The translations under genes were made by a program, and so were the position numbers. Positions 22,010 to 35,008 of a stretch of 64,000 bases of DNA are shown in pieces. The DNA comes from Urechis unicinctus (Eukaryota > Annelida > Polychaeta > Xenopneusta > Urechidae): the NCBI GenBank assembly GCA_034190875.2, contig CM067343.1, positions 56,173,445-56,237,444 of the forward strand. Direction: 5' to 3'. How positions within the stretch are numbered: the stretch's first letter is position 1; the number at the start of each line of letters is the position of its first letter. The notes under the pieces are model-generated. The model was not told the DNA's origin. It saw nothing but the letters and a program-made list of their open reading frames with translations, and ran no database searches.

Positions 22010-23157
22010 CCCATTGATACATGTTGTATGACTACTACTTAAGTCCATTGAATTTTTTTTATGATACTCCATTCCATTGAAATATGGTGAAGGGCTACTC
22101 AAGTCTATTTAAATATAGTGAAGGGCTACTCAAGTCCCGTGAAATATTGTATACTGCTGCACATGTCCAATGGAACAATATGTGCAGCTACTAAAGTCAA
22201 TAGAAAAATGGTGTATGACTACTCATGTCCATTGACATATGGTGTTTGGCTACTCAAGTCTATTGAAATATAGTGTTTGGCTACTCAAGCCCATTGAAAT
22301 ATGGTGTATGGCTGTTCCAGCCAATTGAACTATGGTGCATAGCTCCTCCAGTCCATTGAAATATGATGTTCAGTTACTCGAGTTCAATGAAATATGGTGT
22401 ATGGCTACTCCAGTTCAATGAAATATTGTGTATGGCTATTCCAGTCCATTGAAATATGGTGCATGGCTACTCAAGTCCATTGACATATTGTATATGGCTA
22501 CTCTAGTCTATGGAAACATGGTGGTGTATGGCTACTCTAGTCCTTTGAAATAAGGTGTATGGCTACTCCAGTTGATTGAAATATGTTGTATGGCTGCTCC
22601 AGACCATTAAAATAAGGTGCATGGCTACTCCAGTTCATTGAGATATGGTGTACAGCTACTCCAGTCCATGAAAATATGAACCCTGACTACTCCAGTTCAG
22701 TGAAATATGGTGAATGGCTACTCAGGTACATTGATATGTGGTTTATGGCTGCTCAAGTCTATTGAAATATGCTGTAAGCCTACTCCAATCCATGGGAAAA
22801 TGGTGTATGGCTACTGAAGTCCCATGAAATATGGTGAATGACTACTCAGGTCCATCGAAATATGGTTTATGGCTGCTTCAGTTCATTGAAATATGCTGTA
22901 AGGCTACTCCAGTCCATGGAAATATGGTGTATGGCTAGTCAAGTGCCGTGAAATATTGTGAATGGTTACTTAGGTACATTGATATATGGTTTATGGCTGC
23001 TCCAGTCCATTGAAATATGAACCCCGTCTACTCAAGTTTATTGAAATACATTGAAATATAGCGTATGGCTACTCAATTCTTTTGTGTACCGCTCCTCCTG
23101 TACATTAAAATATGAACTATTGCCACTCCAGTCCATTGAAATATGGTTTATGGCCAT
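22010..23157. repeat. 31-bp minisatellite, copy 1
   Basis: About 35 imperfect head-to-tail units with a core like CATTGAAATATGGTGTATGG followed by CTACTCCAGTC. The period is near 31 bp. Some units are truncated, and the array decays at both ends. Confidence 0.9.
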
Positions 23158-25454
23158 TTTGAAACATTTATAAGAGTAGTTTATAAGTACTTAGCTCCAT
23201 TTGAATAGGATCTACATCTCAATCAGTGCATTGAAATATTGTCAGACTTTCTTAAGTATATGAAGTAATTCCAGTAATACATAGTGTGTGACGGATAGCT
23301 TGTAGGGGATTGCTGTTATTATTTACTTTTATTAACTCACTACATTAACATTGTCTAAATATCCTATCAGTCACCATGGACTTGTTTGCCCATTTATCAA
23401 TTTATGCATGACTATCAATTACTGACCAGATAATCTGTGCATGGATGCTATATTCTATCCATTCATTGGTACTTCCTTCTCACCATGCCGTTTCATGCAA
23501 ACATATCAATTATTGCGTGATATTATGTCAATATTTGATCCTATATATTGCTTCAGAGTGGAGACAGAAATTAACAATTGTACAAGGTGAAGAGAGGACT
23601 TCCCAACCGCCACAATGAACATTACAAGGGTAAATGGACATTGGTTAATCAACAAACACAAGTCATCTTTTATTGTCTGCATGGTTATTATTTGGTGTAC
23701 ATTTGTTTCGGTGTATTTAGTCTATATTGAAGTTTTAGGTTAATTTTCCAGCCTCAGACATTGGCAAGTAGGACATCCTTTAAAGCAACTTAAGGCATCA
23801 TATATTCAATAACTGCATGGCTGCATTAACAGGCATTATGTATGCATGTAAATTGAATATCTAATTTGGCTTGTGTCCAGTGCTTACAGTCTCACTAACA
23901 TAGACATGCTGTGTTAAACAGTTGCAGTATTTTCTTGATGTACAATAAACAATTGTGGGACATTTTGCTGTTTAATATACAGCTGACCTATATTGCTTAA
24001 TCTTAAGTTTCGAGGAAAGTTTTCAGTTTCTTTTGGTTTAATCTTTACTTGAATGTTTTTATGTTAATTAGATATTTTTGAGTGTTACAGGACAAAATGA
24101 GCTTGTTGTTGCAGCCACTGCTAGGATGCTTTGTGGAAAACTTCAGAGCATAATTTTCAACACAGGACCAGTATTCCAAAACTGCTGGCACTTACATTGT
24201 AATATTACAACACCTGGAAATAACTTGTTGTTGTTTAGATATCACTTTAATTTTGCATTATCAAAATATATGCCCTATAAATAAAGGACAGTCACTGGCT
24301 GTTTGTTTGATTCTGCTTTACACCAAGGCTGTAGAACTTAAAGTGTTTGTCTTTTTCTCAATAATCCTAGATTAGCAGCATATTTTTGTTGTTGTCTGAT
24401 AACAGTTAACTAAAATGTTGTCTTTATATGGGCAATTTATAGGAAATTAATTCACTCTGCTGAGAATATACAAGAGGTATGGCTTGTTTAAGCATATACT
24501 TTAATATAGTTAAGTTTTCAACTTGTTGAATACGCTGTAGGGGCTATTGTATGCTGCCCTTTCCACTCCCCCACTACATCCATAAAACTAGCATTGACAG
24601 TCATTAAGGCTCGAAATGTCTCTTTCAGTTAACCGTGCATTCATTGTAAGCAAGCTTTAGTTTAGCTCTCTCCCCAAGTCCAGTTCATCTAGAAATGTAA
24701 CAGCCAGTAAAAGCTGAACTTGGAGTTAATGGATGAATAATCTATTTTAAAAATATTGTCACAAGGAGTTATAACCAAATAGCAGGGGTAGTATATATTT
24801 TTCTATTTCGAGACGATATAAAAACATATTCTTGGTATTTCGTTGACTGAACAAAGACAAATCGAATGGTCACGATTATTAAGCTGTTGAATGTGTACTT
24901 TTTATTTTATTGAGCTGAATACGTGAGCGATAATACCTTGAATTCGAACAATTCGTCGAATCTCAAGCTTCCAGAATTTTTCAAATTAATCAAAAACTAT
25001 GTTGTATTGTTTGACAAGATAGCGGCACAATTGCCTTAACCAATAACCAAACAGAATCCATTATCAATAATTGTAAATATCCTTATAGTTTACCTTCAAA
25101 TCGCCTCCAAATGCGACGTATATTTGACAGTCCAATATGGCTGACAGTGGGCGATAATTTGGTGTTATTACTTAGCGGTGGCATACTAATGCAATGTCAG
25201 AATACTTATATATAACTAACTATAAATTGGAATATGAGTCTTGTCCCAGCAAATTTGTACTTTGTGTCTAGTGCTCTTGTAGACTCATGTATATCAGGAA
25301 TTTAAATTGGTTGAATGATTAATGGATAAATATTATGTGTTGGTAACTGCGAGCCATTCTATCACAACCAGGCTGGCTTGGCAGATGCTTCAGTGAAAAT
25401 GTCTCCACAAATTAAAACGATTCGTCCTTATATCCACTGTCTAGCGGACCAGAT

Positions 25455-25925
25455 GTGCTCCGAGTAAATCAAAATGAACTGAAGTCGCGCGTCAGATTTG
25501 CGTCGCGCGTCACCGAAACTCCTGGCATGGCAACGCGTTTCGTGGTGCCGCGTCTTTGGAAGTTGTGTCAGTCAATTCTCGCGCAAGTACAGATATTTCA
25601 CCTTAGACTCGGACAATGTGATGGCAAGGCACGTACAGGAGATAGTTAATGACATTGTGTAATCGAGTAGACCGCCTGCTGTTGTTAACTTGTCTACTGA
25701 CACTTGCAAATGCATCCATGCCATTTCGCCTATATCCCCGCGAACTTGACTTCGGGTCAAGGCCTCCGGTTTCCTCGCTGGCTCGCTTGATGTCGCAATA
25801 CCAAGTACACCTAGCGTCGCCAAGCGCGAGCTTGTGAAAAGCACTCGCTGCCGAGGCACGCACGCGAGCGCCTCGGCGGCGACTTCAAAGGCCACGACTT
25901 CAAAGGATTTACGACGCTCTAGCAG
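25455..25925. other. CpG-rich block, copy 1
   Basis: GC- and CpG-dense against the AT-rich surround (GTCGCGCGTC occurs at about 25483 and again as CGTCGCGCGTC at about 25500). A perfect 8-bp stem GCCGAGGC (25850-25857) / GCCTCGGC (25870-25877) lies in it, as does a CGACTTCAAAGG repeat (about 25880-25907). It could be a small CpG island or promoter. The open frames through it (up to 121 codons, minus strand) have no recognised domain. Confidence 0.5.
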
Positions 25926-26290
25926 GTAGAAGGTCAATAAAAACCAAAAACGTCTTAAATTCCTACGATTAACAAACCAGCAAGTAGTTGCAGATAATTT
26001 TCCCTGTGTAAATATTGTGTTAATTTACGAATATTACATTTGGCATGAATAAAAACCGGTTCCAGCCGAACACGAGGTAAACAAGGTCGAACTATCTCAA
26101 CGATGTCACATCATACTCGGCGTGTCTAGATTCGATTTGTTTGCGTGGTTTTTCCGAAAAATAGTTCTAACACAATTACTTTAATTTTGATCGTTTTGTA
26201 CCCTACCAAGGAGGTATAATGTATGATTATAAAAACTGGTAACCTTTTAAATGTTAATAGGATTCCTTTCAACAGTAAATAAACATCCAA

Positions 26291-26295
<5 letters not shown>

Positions 26296-26388
<93 letters not shown>
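26296..26388. repeat. AT microsatellite, copy 1
   Basis: Uninterrupted AT repeat. The equivalent place in copy 2 (34391-35008) is expanded and carries an insertion. Confidence 0.95.
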
Positions 26389-26389
<1 letters not shown>

Positions 26390-29300
26390 CATATAAACAG
26401 TTTGGGAACTGTATTTGCCTATTGTCAGTACGACTATGACGCAACCTAGCAATTGATAATCGTGCAGTATTGATGATGGCTTGCAAGTCATATTAAGTGA
26501 TAGCCAGATAGAGTAATAAGGTAACGCCACAGGCAGGGACAATTAGGAATATCCCGCCTGGTGATTGAATATTAAAGCAAAAACAGAATACTTCTTGTCT
26601 GTTCGTTTAAACAATAGGACTGGATAGGGTAATCTTTGGCTCTTCTACATCGCTCGCTATTCGACTCAAGTTAGTGTCCATAGTCCATGTTAAATGCTTG
26701 CAGTTGTCCTATGCATAAGTGTTTACTGATGTCATATATATTACGAAATATTCTTATCTATCATAGTAACAGAAACAAGATTCGTATTATGAATGCCAAC
26801 ATAAAACGATCCGACGATAGAAGGGTTATGCTCGCATTATGCTTTCATATGGTGCCGATAAACACTAGGAATGTTGCTAAAAAGGTTCTATTCCCAGCGT
26901 GTTTTTGCCAATTTTATCTTATAGTGGCAGTCTACTTAGTAACTGATATTTAACACATGACTGAGTATATTATCGTGACGCGAAATACTCGTTGATCACT
27001 TGAAGTTCCTCAACAGCGACCCAAATAGGACGTCATTAATGCCTGCATAAATATTTACATGAGAATGGCATCGGTAGTTAAATCATGCGATGATGTCATG
27101 AGTGTTTTGATTGATGATTCATAGTATAATCTTTTATCTGTGTTCGCTCTATCCCACCGCTATTTTAGCTCTTGTATGATATACAGCGAGTGAACGACAC
27201 GCAGTTATGTAACAGCGGCTTTATTAATGTGCGTTTGGAAGTCGTCTATCTTTGGATGATTATAAGCTGCATCTCCAGATGCTCATTTTACCCCTCTTAC
27301 ATCACCATAGTATCATGTCCGCTAGGATTAAACGATCTGGATTATGGGCTTAATCCATTTTAAAGTTAGGTTCTAGAAGCATGTTTGATGTGGTTTACGA
27401 AGATGTTTCCATAAAGCGATCGATCCAGCGGCCTACTTAAGGTCACCTACTTCATGTTATTTATAAGTGGTTAAACACTAGCACTTTGAAGTAGGTTGCA
27501 TAAAGTTGTAATGAACGAATCTGATCTGAGTGCCGCTCCATTGTGGGTGCTGATGTTCTTATTATGTTGTAATATACTGGAATAATATCGCTAGGGTATT
27601 GCACAAATCACTTTACATACGACCCTAATATTTTTACTCAAGTGCGAGAGCCAAAAACACGACTCATAACTTGCAACCCAGCGCATGAATGTCCGGAAGC
27701 TATTGGCAAATGCTTTTAAGCTTATTAGCAGAAAATTTTAACTGCTGTCTAAAGGTAATAATATCTAACAACCATGGCGGGCTCCGATGAAAGAAATTAT
27801 CATGTCGTAATTGAACGCAAAAGTAAATAAGGCGGTTGAGGTTATTTACCTCATTCATTTGTTTCTCAAAATGTATATGTTAGCCAATAGTATACCACGC
27901 ACCTAGAATATGCAAATCTGGCTTAGACATATATGGAATGGTTGAGAGGCGAACTGCAAATGTTTGGCTACGTTACGAACACAGATGATATTCGGTAAAG
28001 TTTACTTCCTGTTAAGCCGACAGGACGCCGTAGATATTCTCTGCAGGTATGCAAACAGTCGATTACATGGCAAGCATATTTTATAAATGGATTTCTCAGT
28101 TTTGTAGTTAATTTGTGATAATGGGAACAATGTTTCGGCAAAACCTTGGGCTAGGAAATAACTATGGCGAAAACAATGTTTGCGTATCATGCTGTGAACC
28201 GACGCAGCAATCGCATCACTGTATAAGTGCATTGGAACTATTTATTATTATCTTCTATTTAACAACCAGCTATTTGCTCTTGCATTCTACTGCCTTGCAG
28301 TCTAGAATGGCTGTTACTTACGTTTTATCATGTATAAAAGCATTCTCTTCGACGCATGTATATGTCCGATTACCAGTCGCATCTGCGTTTTGATACAAAT
28401 TAATTCGTACTATATGATTTAACTTTTCAATTTCTGTTTAGAACCGACCATCCCATGGTCAGAAATGCACGTAAATAATCCAGATAGTCATTTCCGATTT
28501 GGATATAAACATTTAATATCCGTCGATACGAGTACTTGCTGGCCGCTTTCCCTGTGATGCGTATTATCCTATAAGCACTCGCGATTGTTAAAAGCAGTTC
28601 CATGTATTTAGTCAATCGCGTGTTACTACGCGGGCACTAACGAAATGGAATATATGTAATCAACAAGAATGATAAATACAACTTCAAGATAAAGGAATAC
28701 TGTTTAAAATGTTTGGATTCAAACATCAATTATACTGTCATAACGAGCATTAGATGAAGAGCATATAAAACATTTTCAGAATTACTCGTAAAAACAAGTG
28801 GCAGGTTCTTTCAAAATGATCCAGCAACTTATTTTCCATCTAAATATTGAGTTTGGAATTTCATGAACCTCCCCTACTTGTATTAGCAAAGTTGGAATTG
28901 TTCAATATAATTGAAAGCCACGTAGTCCAATAATGTGAGCACATTCCAACAAATGCAGTTTATCAGAATAACAATCGACATTGTGTAAACACAAAAATCA
29001 GGAACCGATCAAATCTCATTATCCGCTGTCACTGGAAGTATAATTATTGATTCGTTCATTGAAGAGCTTTCAATGCCCACACATTGCCTTAACACATGGG
29101 ACACGGAACAAAACTGATGCCTACAATTGGGGAACACTTTGCCTTGTAGCAATATCATAGGATGGTCACAGCACGATTTTTCAATTTTCTGAAAGACAAC
29201 CCAAGCGCAGTGTGTTGTGACCGCGTCCCTAAATTTCTTTCTGAATTGAATGCTAGTAACATTGCAATCTGAATACACTTCCCCATTTTTCTTCAATAAA

Positions 29301-30079
29301 CGATACAGTATATGTCGTGTTGCGATACAGATAGCATTCAAGTACGCCAGATACCATCTTTTTAGCGAGCAGGAGGCAAATTGGATTCAGCCTGCGGTGG
29401 TGTGGTGGCTTACGTTACTGAGTTGCAACCATCAATAAATTAGCTATAGAAAGTGTGCCAAATGCGTGAGAAATATTTGTACACGTTAATTTCCAGAGAT
29501 TACCATCTATCATTGTTAGTGACAGGAGGTTTACGGACACATGAATAGGTACAAGCATTCCAGTGCGGTCGAGTAGTTTTGCTTATATATACAGACCCAC
29601 GAACAAGGGAAATTAGCTCTACAGGTGGTCAGAGCTTATCTGGACTGAAGGACTATATCTGCTACCTCTGCTTCAGCCTCTGTCCATTCATCAGCTGGTA
29701 AACATTTGATTGTACCTTTCCTACTAAACAATCTACCACCCCTAAAGTTCACATGGACTACTCTGATGGTAATCGTTCCCCACAATGAAATATATGACCC
29801 ATATGACCTTTTACTCCTGAGTTAATGAGATAAAACCTCTTGTTCTGTCCAAACCCAATAGAGAATAGCTTTTGATAGCACCTCCCTTTTAAAGCATGCT
29901 ATCTGGCCCAAATTATGCATGTATCCCTGTGACATTAATGGCTCCATGCCATAAAAACCTAGCTCATTACTACCTAGCTAGTTCCTACTCTCCCCACATT
30001 ACACATGGACCCTGCCTATGTTGATAGCTCCTTGCAAACCATAATCAACCTACCTTAAATATGCTTAACGGCTTCTCCA

Positions 30080-31277
30080 GCCCATTGATACATGTTGTAT
30101 GACTACTACTTAAGTCCATTGAATTTTTTTTATGATACTCCATTCCATTGAAATATGGTGAAGGGCTACTCAAGTCTATTTAAATATAGTGAAGGGCTAC
30201 TCAAGTCCCGTGAAATATTGTATACTGCTACACATGTCCAATGGAACAATATGTGCAGCTACTAAAGTCAATAGAAAAATGGTGTATGACTACTCATGTC
30301 CATTGACATATGGTGTTTGGCTACTCAAGTCTATTGAAATATAGTGTTTGGCTACTCAAGCCCATTGAAATATGGTGTATGGCTGTTCCAGCCAATTGAA
30401 CTATGGTGCATAGCTCCTCCAGTCCATTGAAATATGATGTTCAGTTACTCGAGTTCAATGAAATATGGTGTATGGCTACTCCAGTTCAATGAAATATTGT
30501 GTATGGCTATTCCAGTCCATTGAAATATGGTGCATGGCTACTCAAGTCCATTGACATATTGTATATGGCTACTCTAGTCTATGGAAACATGGTGGTGTAT
30601 GGCTACTCTAGTCCTTTGAAATAAGGTGTATGGCTACTCCAGTTGATTGAAATATGTTGTATGGCTGCTCCAGACCATTAAAATAAGGTGCATGGCTACT
30701 CCAGTTCATTGAGATATGGTGTACAGCTACTCCAGTCCATGAAAATATGAACCCTGACTAATCCAGTTCAGTGAAATATGGTGAATGGCTACTCAGGTAC
30801 ATTGATATGTGGTTTATGGCTGCTCAAGTCTATTGAAATATGCTGTAAGCCTACTCCAATCCATGGAAAAATGGTGTATGGCTACTGAAGTCCCATGAAG
30901 TATGGTGTATGACTACTCAGGTCCATTGCAATATGGTGAATGACTACTCAGGTCCATCAAAATATGGTTTATGGCTGCTTCAATTCATTGAAATATGCTC
31001 TAAGGCTACTCCAGTCCATGGAAATATGGTGTATGGCTAGTCAAGTGCCGTGAAATATTGTGAATGGTTACTTAGGTACATTGATATATGGTTTATGGCT
31101 GCTCCAGTCCATTGAAATATGAACCCCGACTACTCAAGTTTATTGACATATGGTGTACAGCTACTACAATACATTGAAATATAGCGTATGGCTACTCAAT
31201 TCTTTTGTGTACCGCTCCTCCTGTACATTAAAATATGAACTATTGCCACTCCAGTCCATTGAAATATGGTTTATGGC
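30080..31277. repeat. 31-bp minisatellite, copy 2
   Basis: Same array as at 22010-23157 with at least one extra 31-bp unit near 30905-30960 and an added partial unit near 31145-31175. Confidence 0.9.
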
Positions 31278-33549
31278 CATTTTGAAACATTTATAAGAGT
31301 AGTTTATAAGTACTTAGCTCCATTTGAATAGGATCTACATCTCAATCAGTGCATTGAAATATTGTCAGACTTTCTTAAGTATATGAAGTAATTCCAGTAA
31401 TACATAGTGTGTGACGGATAGCTTGTAGGGGATTGCTGTTATTATTTACTTTTATTAACTCACTACATTAACATTGTCTAAATATCCTATCAGTCACCAT
31501 GGACTTGTTTGCCCATTTATCAATTTATGCATGACTATCAATTACTGACCAGATAATCTGTGCATGGATGCTATATTCTATCCATTCATTGGTACTTCCT
31601 TCTCACCATGCCGTTTCATGCAAACATATCAATTATTGCGTGATATTATGTCAATATTTGATCCTATATATTGCTTCAGAGTGGAGACAGAAATTAACAA
31701 TTGTACAAGGTGAAGAGAGGACTTCCCAACCGCCACAATGAACATTACAAGGGTAAATGGACATTGGTTAATCAACAAACACAAGTCATCTTTTATTGTC
31801 TGCATGGTTATTATTTGGTGTACATTTGTTTCGGTGTATTTAGTCTATATTGAAGTTTTAGGTTAATTTTCCAGCCTCAGACATTGGCAAGTAGGACATC
31901 CTTTAAAGCAACTTAAGGCATCATATATTCAATAACTGCATGGCTGCATTAACAGGCATTATGTATGCATGTAAATTGAATATCTAATTTGGCTTGTGTC
32001 CAGTGCTTACAGTCTCACTAACATAGACATGCTGTGTTAAACAGTTGCAGTATTTTCTTGATGTACAATAAACAATTGTGGGACATTTTGCTGTTTAATA
32101 TACAGCTGACCTATATTGCTTAATCTTAAGTTTCGAGGAAAGTTTTCAGTTTCTTTTTGAATGTTTTTATGTTAATAAGATATTTTTGAGTGTTACAGGA
32201 CAAAATGAGCTTGTTGTTGCAGCCACTGCTAGGATGCTTTGTGGAAAACTTCAGAGCATAATTTTCAACACAGGACCAGTATTCCAAAACTGCTGGCACT
32301 TACATTGTAATATTACAACACCTGGAAATAACTTGTTGTTGTTTAGATATCACTTTAATTTTGCATTATCAAAATATATGCCCTATAAATAAAGGACAGT
32401 CACTGGCTGTTTGTTTGACTCTGCTTTACACCAAGGCTGTAGAACTTAAATTGTTTGTCTTTTTCTCAATAATCCTAGATTAGCAGCATATTTGTTGTTG
32501 TCTGATAACAGTTAACTAAAATGTTGTCTTTATATGGGCAATTTATAGGAAATTAATTCACTCTGCTGAGAATATACAAGAGGTATGGCTTGTTTAAGCA
32601 TATACTTTAATATAGTTAAGTTTTCAACTTGTTGAATACGCTGTAGGGGCTATTGTATGCTGCCCTTTCCACTCCCCCACTACATCCATAAAACTAGCAT
32701 TGACAGTCATTAAGGCTCGAAAAGTCTCTTTCAGTTAACCGTGCATTCATTGTAAGCAAGCTTTAGTTTAGCCCTCTCCCCAAGTCCAGTTCATCCAGAA
32801 ATGTAATAGCCAGTAACAGCTGAACTTGGAGTTAATGGATGAATAATCTATTTTAAAATATTGTCACAAGGAGTTATAACCAATAGCAGGAGTATATATT
32901 TTTCTATTTCTTGATATAAAAATATTCTTGGTATTCGTTGACTGAACAAAGACAAATCGAATGGTCACGATTATTAAGCTGTTGAATGTGTACTTTTTAT
33001 TTTATTGAGCTGAATACGTGAGCGATAATACCTTGAATTCGAACAATTCGTCGAATCTCAAGCTTCCAGAATTTTTCAAATTAATCAAAAACTATGTTGT
33101 ATTGTTTGACAAGATAGCGGCACAATTGCCTTAACCAATAACCAAACAGAATCCATTATCAATAATTGTAAATATCCTTATAGTTTACCTTCAAATCGCC
33201 TCCAAATGCGACGTATATTTGACAGTCCAATATGGCTGACAGTGGGCGATAATTTGGTGTTATTACTTAGCGGTGGCATACTAATGCAATGTCAGAATAC
33301 TTATATATAACTAACTATAAATTGGAATATGAGTCTTGTCCCAGCAAATTTGTACTTTGTGTCTAGTGCTCTTGTAGACTCATGTATATCAGGAATTTAA
33401 TTTGGTTGAATGATTAATGGATAAATATTATGTGTTGGTAACTGCGAGCCATTCTATCACAACCAGGCTGGCTTGGCAGATGCTTCAGTGAAAATGTCTC
33501 CACAAATTAAAACGATTCGTCCTTATATCCACTGTCTAGCGGACCAGAT

Positions 33550-34020
33550 GTGCTCCGAGTAAATCAAAATGAACTGAAGTCGCGCGTCAGATTTGCGTCG
33601 CGCGTCACCGAAACTCCTGGCATGGCAACGCGTTTCGTGGTGCCGCGTCTTTGGAAGTTGTGTCAGTCAATTCTCGCGCAAGTACAGATATTTCACCTTA
33701 GACTCGGACAATGTGATGGCAAGGCACGTACAGGAGATAGTTAATGACATTGTGTAATCGAGTAGACCGCCTGCTGTTGTTAACTTGTCTACTGACACTT
33801 GCAAATGCATCCATGCCATTTCGCCTATATCCCCGCGAACTTGACTTCGGGTCAAGGCCTCCGGTTTCCTCGCTGGCTCGCTTGATGTCGCAATACCAAG
33901 TACACCTAGCGTCGCCAAGCGCGAGCTTGTGAAAAGCACTCGCTGCCGAGGCACGCACGCGAGCGCCTCGGCGGCGACTTCAAAGGCCACGACTTCAAAG
34001 GATTTACGACGCTCTAGCAG
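33550..34020. other. CpG-rich block, copy 2
   Basis: Near-identical to 25455-25925, including the GCCGAGGC/GCCTCGGC stem. It is noticeably better conserved than the flanking AT-rich sequence, despite its high CpG content. Confidence 0.5.
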
Positions 34021-34390
34021 GTAGAAGGTCAATAAAACCAAAAACGTCTTAAATTCCTACGATTAACAAACCAGCAAGTAGTTGCAGATAATTTTCCCTG
34101 TGTAAATATTGTGTTAATTTACGAATATTACATTTGGCATGAATAAAAACCGGTTCCAGCCGAACACGAGGTAAACAAGGTCGAACTATCTCAACGATGT
34201 CACATCATACTCGGCGTGTCTAGATTCGATTTGTTTGCGTGGTTTTTCCGAAAAATAGTTCTAACACAATTACTTTAATTTTGATCGTTTTGTACCCTAC
34301 CAAGGAGGTATAATGTATGATTATAAAAACTGGTAACCTTTTAAATGTTAATAGGATTCCTTTCAACAGTAAATAAACATCCAACATCAT

Positions 34391-34680
34391 ATCCTCGAAA
34401 ATTCGTCATAATCCCGTATGTTTTGTAGAACGAATTTGGCATTAGGTCGAAGGATTTAAGACAAAGGATTTATGTCGAATCATACGCGTATATCTTTTAT
34501 CTGTCGAAATAACTCATGAATACCGTGCAATGAATGTCGAATAAATGGCTAAGACATCATTTGGATAAACACATAGAAAATATGTACTGCTGTTAAACAA
34601 ATACGACAAACATACGTTTCCTTTGCCTTAATGCCGCCCCTTCTCCTTAAACCCGTTCCTTCGACCTAATCCCGTTTAAA
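34391..34680. mobile_element. ~290-bp insertion unique to copy 2
   Basis: Absent from copy 1, where the flanks meet an AT repeat. It contains a perfect 14-bp inverted repeat, ATTAGGTCGAAGGA (34441-34454) and TCCTTCGACCTAAT (34657-34670), and a direct repeat with TAATCCCGT near both ends. No target duplication is discernible because both flanks are AT-rich. It could be a MITE-like insertion or filler DNA. Confidence 0.45.
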
Positions 34681-34683
34681 TAG

Positions 34684-34720
<37 letters not shown>

Positions 34721-34732
34721 TATATATATATA

Positions 34733-34781
<49 letters not shown>

Positions 34782-34785
34782 TCTC

Positions 34786-34872
<87 letters not shown>

Positions 34873-34936
34873 ATGATGGCTTGCAAGTCATATAAAGATA
34901 TACATATATAATCAGGGATCATTTCGTATGGAAATG

Positions 34937-34971
<35 letters not shown>

Positions 34972-35008
34972 GAATGTTAGCTATATATATATATATATAT
35001 ATATATAG
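34681..35008. repeat. Expanded AT microsatellites in copy 2
   Basis: Several AT tracts split by short unique pieces. One piece (GATGGCTTGCAAGTCATAT, 34874-34892) is a copy of sequence at 35095-35113, so a short segment was duplicated during the expansion. Confidence 0.85.

Larger units (their letters stand above)
21546..29612. repeat. 8.1-kb tandem duplication, copy 1
   Basis: Begins CTCTACAGGTGGTCAG and ends GAACAAGGGAAA. The whole segment recurs directly from 29617. Differences are scattered single bases plus indels in the minisatellite and AT repeat, about 1% by eye. Apart from the sub-features listed separately it holds no recognised gene. Open frames found in both copies change amino acids freely, which argues against coding. 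Confidence 0.95.

Noticed and set aside
22010-23157. CRISPR-like array
   Set aside because: The 31-bp units are contiguous and degenerate with no unique spacers, and the DNA is eukaryotic. It is a minisatellite.
25572-25937. 121-codon frame in the CpG-rich block
   Set aside because: Stop codons are rare in GC-rich DNA. No domain, and overlapping frames are equally open.
29009-29341. 110-codon Cys-rich minus-strand frame, present also at 37642-37974
   Set aside because: Differences between the two copies change amino acids and none was seen to be silent, so there is no sign of selection on protein. No promoter or splice support.
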